Source of the DNA: Brevipalpus yothersi
Taxonomy: Eukaryota; Arthropoda; Arachnida; Trombidiformes; Tenuipalpidae
Direction: 5' to 3'
Length of the DNA stretch: 64,000 bases
NCBI GenBank assembly: GCA_003956705.1
Contig: QZCP01000268.1
Coordinates: forward strand, 304,495 to 368,494
Position numbers and translations under genes: made by a program. Numbering within the stretch: the first letter of the stretch is position 1; each line of letters opens with the position of its first letter. Under the pieces are notes generated by a model, which was given only the letters and a program-made list of their open reading frames with translations, was not told where the DNA came from and made no database searches. Shown one piece after another: positions 60,317 through 64,000 of the stretch.

Positions 60317-62488
60317 GGTTTATTAAGATCGAATATCTATGGGAATGGGATTTCCAGAGTTTTCCTTTGATGTAGTCTACAATTGATTAAATTGTTCATC
60401 CTTCGCATCTCGAAGGTTCATATTTGAGACTTTTAAATTCACACTAGCCATCCTTTCAATAGTTATCGTAAGTTTGTCAGAGAGATAGTGTAACAAAGAG
60501 CGGTATATATTCTCGATGGATCGAATCACTCATCGAAATTGATTAATCTGAGAAATTCTGATTGCATAAATTTTCCAACGAAAGAAGCTGAACAAGATCA
60601 ACCTGGGCAAGGTGCGCTGGAATCGTTTCTCTTTTCAAAATTGAATCAAGACCAGTTTTGCTATTATCGAAAAAAAAATCGGAAGTCAAAGACAAGAGTG
60701 TCAATTGATTAGCTGTTGGCCATCATCGAGAGGTTGACAAATATCCAATCATTAGGGAAGAGATTATCGGGAGAAGTTCAAAGTATAATTTTTGTACTCG
60801 TTTACCGTGATTCCAGAAGCAACAAAATGCTACTCACTCGCCAACTGGATTGCATCACATTCACAAGAGGAACAGCTTTTGCAGGAGAGAGAGAGCAAAA
60901 AAGGTGGATATTTGAAAGAGAGAGAGAGAGAGGAAAGGGGAGTTGATTCAGTTCATAAGGTTAAGAAAAACTTTTTGCGCACAATGAATCCATCTTTCGG
61001 ATCGTCATTTGATTCAAATGGTTACCATCGTTCACATCATGCTCTACTACGAAGTGTAGTGATAGTTTGGCGCGACTTTGAATGCTCTGTGCAAAAATTG
61101 ATGTGCTTACTATCCACCTTTCTGCGATACTTGATTACCTGTTCAGTGTTTGTGATTATCGACTCTTTCCAATTTGGAATTTACATATATATTCCAGAGG
61201 TAAGTCAGGAGATAATATTTTTCACTCGCCATGACATACGATAGATGGAAAACGTGTCAGCATGCTGCATGTGTCCTGATCATTATTGTAGGTCTGATTA
61301 GAAGTTCATGTTTCATGATCTCATATTCTATGCAAATTGAATACATGTGCCGTACAGTTAATAATAATGATAGAAGGTATAAAAGGATTACTCTCTTGCG
61401 TTCTCCATCCTTTTCCTCTCTTTCTCTACCCCTTTCTTGATTGCATTTTCTTTCTCTCTCTTTGACTTGCTTATTTTTCCATGAAGTAATGATGATTCGA
61501 TCAAATTCAAATATAGCATCCATCCAATCTAAAAATGAAAAATCAACTGGTAATATGAATCAAAATTTTCTGTTTGTATTCCTGCATGAACGATGACAAT
61601 TTTGAGGAGAGATAAAAGTTAAAAAGATTATATTTCATCATATATATCGTTTTCTTTCTTCAATTTCCCATCTCAGATGTGCTAAGTATGATTACATTCC
61701 TCTCATCTGAGCGACATGATGAATTATTGGAAAGTAATCATCATCCATCCATCCAATAGTAGTTAAATATTGAGCGGTTTTTCTATCCTTTTCCGGCTCT
61801 ATTTTGTAACTTTCTCTACTCTCTCTCTCCCTGTGATCAACTTTCACCCCTTTTCCGATGATCACATACATGGTAGCTCATCACCATAAACTATCATCAT
61901 GCCTGAGCTACTGTATCGCCAATTCTCATGTTCACTTGTACGTAAACCTGGAGAACAGTTTTCTCTCTCTCCTCGGAACGATGTTAACAACAAAGCTGGC
62001 AAAAATCGCCTTTTTTCAGTTGAAATGAGCTACTTTTTTATTTACTTTTTCACTATTTTCTAAACTATTAGATGTTACTTTTTTTCCATTCCGTACCTGT
62101 TTCCTCCTCCTCTTTCTCCTCCTCATCGCTAGTTGTGTTCAGATCATCTCCATCATCAAGATAAAATATCGTCAATTCAATAGATTACACTCTCTTTCCT
62201 TTCTCTCTCTCTCTCTCTCTCTACTTAACTAATTTTTTGTCTCTTCCTTCTTTTCCAATTATTGCTACTTTCTTACAGCAACACCTTGACTCGGAATCCC
62301 ATTTTTTCTAATCATCATCCAACTGATCATCCATACACCAATAATCCTGTGTGAATGCCACTCATCATCATTCAGTCCAGTTAATCAACATTTGTGAAGA
62401 GTATCCTCTCATCTTCCCCTAGCTCACGGAGCCAAACTAATTTTTTTCCACAAATATAATCATCTGTGACAAGTACTGTAAATACATC
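60317..62488. other. Region upstream of the Gas2-like gene
   Basis: No supported coding sequence. Pyrimidine-rich runs occur near 61400-61465 and 62195-62223. Untranslated first exons of the Gas2-like gene may lie here, but I cannot place them. Confidence 0.45.
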
Positions 62489-64000
62489 ATGACCATCAAT
62501 ACCAGTTCATCGGTTAATGTGAGCGAGATGAATACTGGTGAAGAGAATCCAAGCATTCATTTGCGGCCTTTCAGATCATTTCGCTCCAATGAAGAGTATC
62601 TTTGGGCTATGAAAGAAGATCTAGCTGAATGGCTCAACAGTCTTTACGATCTCAATGTTTCGGCTGATAATTTGATCGAAAAACTCGAAACAGGAGTGAT
62701 CTTATGCCGGTAAGAATGTATGATTATTTAAGACCAGGGTGTTAAGATATATTCTCTTATGTGATCAAGAATTATCCTAAAATTCGAATATTTTTTGTTC
62801 AGTAGATAACTAGAGAAACTTTTCTCTCTCCAAATGAGTTCACATGATCGTTGATTCTCTAGGAAGATGATTTGAGAAAACTTTCATTCTAAGATTTGAA
62901 AAATCTATCTCTCGACATGTGATAGCTCGGTTATTGATTCCATCTTCCTCTCTCGATATTCTCTAGCCACTCTCATGAGTTCTTATTTCTTATACGTAAT
63001 TGCTATCACTTGAAAAGATAGTCATCTTTCACTCTACTCGGAAATCGTTTCAATTGGCCAGCCTTTCTTTCCTACCTTAGCGATGATTGCCTTGTGAGAG
63101 TAAATATGGACTGATTCTGGATAGCTGAGCTCAATGAAATACACCTGTACAGGATTGGTTGGTTTGTAAGAAGGATGAAAAGTTATTTACCCTAGAAAAT
63201 TGCTCTATTGATTGATTCAGTGAAAAAGAAGGGTTGAAACCTATGTAATGCGCGTTCAATCTTGATTCTGGCCAAAGGCATTAGTGATACCTGTTCCGCC
63301 GAATTGCTTTCTCTCGCCTCGGTATTACTCAATACTATTATAATATAATGAAATATTTCATGGGCTTCCAAAGTTTACCTATCTCACTGTTAGATGTTAT
63401 GCCTTTTATGATTATACTCACATGATCTTTTGGAATTCCTAACCTGTTTTCAACACCAGTCAATTTCATCTTCTTATGGATCATCGATCATGGAATTTTA
63501 AAGTGCACCGTTTTTGCACATACAACTTTTCGACTTATTTCTTAAGCCTTACTTTAATCTCATCCGCTACAGCTTTCATTATTATTATCATCATGCTAAT
63601 GCACCATTCTTTCCAATATGTCTCCATTCTTATTTCCAATCAGACATGCAAATAATGTAATCTCAAAAGCCCGAGAATCTGGCCATAATCTATCCACCAT
63701 CCAATGGAATTTACCATCCAATCGATCTGGCGAGCTACCGTACCGTTCGAATGCCAAACCTAAAACATTTCAAGCTCGCGATAATGTGTCCAATTTTATA
63801 TCATGGTGTAAATCGCTGAAAATTCACGAATGTCTTCTGTTTGAGACTGATGATCTAGTTTTAGGTAAAAATGAGAAAAGTTTCATCCTATGTTTACTTG
63901 AAGTCTGCCGAAAGTGTCTCACATTCGGCATGACGGCACCGTTAATTATTCAAATGGAACAAGAAATTGAGCGTGATGAACAGCGAGACTCAGAGAAATC
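62489..64000 (+). CDS. Gas2-like protein, N-terminal part (calponin-homology domain)
   Basis: Cytoskeletal linker family that binds actin through a calponin-homology domain and microtubules through a downstream GAR domain. Two exons are visible, 62489-62709 and 63644 to the window edge; the gene continues beyond 64000. After an acidic, Ser-rich start, SFRSNEEYLWAMKEDLAEWL and LETGVILCR/HANNV match the start of the Gas2 CH domain. NVSNFISWCKSLKIHECLLF, ETDDLVLGKNEKSFILCLL and EVCRKCLTFGM continue it. The GAR domain is outside the window, so the choice between Gas2, Gas2-like and fly pickled eggs cannot be made. Confidence 0.9.

Noticed and set aside
60716..61244. Overlapping plus-strand frames upstream of the Gas2-like gene
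   Set aside because: They include a GA repeat, show no recognisable motif, and their frames conflict.

Overview
The window is nuclear DNA of an animal with short introns (mostly 45-90 bases), AT-rich intergenic DNA and very many (GA)n/(CT)n microsatellites. The gene set (a Pax3/7 paired-homeobox gene, an AUTS2/Tay homologue, a Gas2-like gene) and the compact structure suggest an arthropod, most likely a mite. That placement is inference. One 376-base run of N sits inside a (GA)n tract.

Layout: (1) 1-14.2 kb, minus strand, a Pax3/7 gene with paired domain, octapeptide and S50 homeodomain, split by a ~10 kb intron. (2) 14.8-21.7 kb, a small membrane-protein ORF, RPP30 (RNase P/MRP subunit) and, convergent with it, THOC2 (13 exons, mRNA export). 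(3) 23.0-26.4 kb, a two-zinc-finger gene and TMEM11 (mitochondrial inner membrane shape). (4) 26.9-28.4 kb, a divergent pair of small secreted Gly/Lys-rich proteins that share a CxCxC motif. (5) 29.2-32.5 kb, HSBP1 and RABGGTA, convergent. (6) 35.4-45.7 kb, an AUTS2/FBRSL/Tay homologue. (7) 46.3-48.2 kb, RSL24D1 and IMP4, two ribosome-biogenesis genes head to head. (8) 49.4-57.4 kb, a tandem minus-strand array of four intact five-exon genes and one broken copy, encoding small secreted proteins with six conserved cysteines; a TA-flanked inverted-repeat transposon lies beside the broken copy. (9) 58.7-64.0 kb, RNPS1, NDUFS5 (divergent) and the start of a Gas2-like gene that runs off the window.

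Most genes are conserved housekeeping or developmental genes, and their exon chains close in frame. The two regions I cannot assign to a known family are the six-cysteine array and the CxCxC pair. In the array, the copies at 49.4 and 55.0 kb have nearly identical introns, but exon 4 and the end of exon 3 differ at many positions, almost all changing the protein. The intact copies also share a promoter module. This looks like a rapidly diversifying, lineage-specific secreted family and is the strongest candidate for undescribed biology here.
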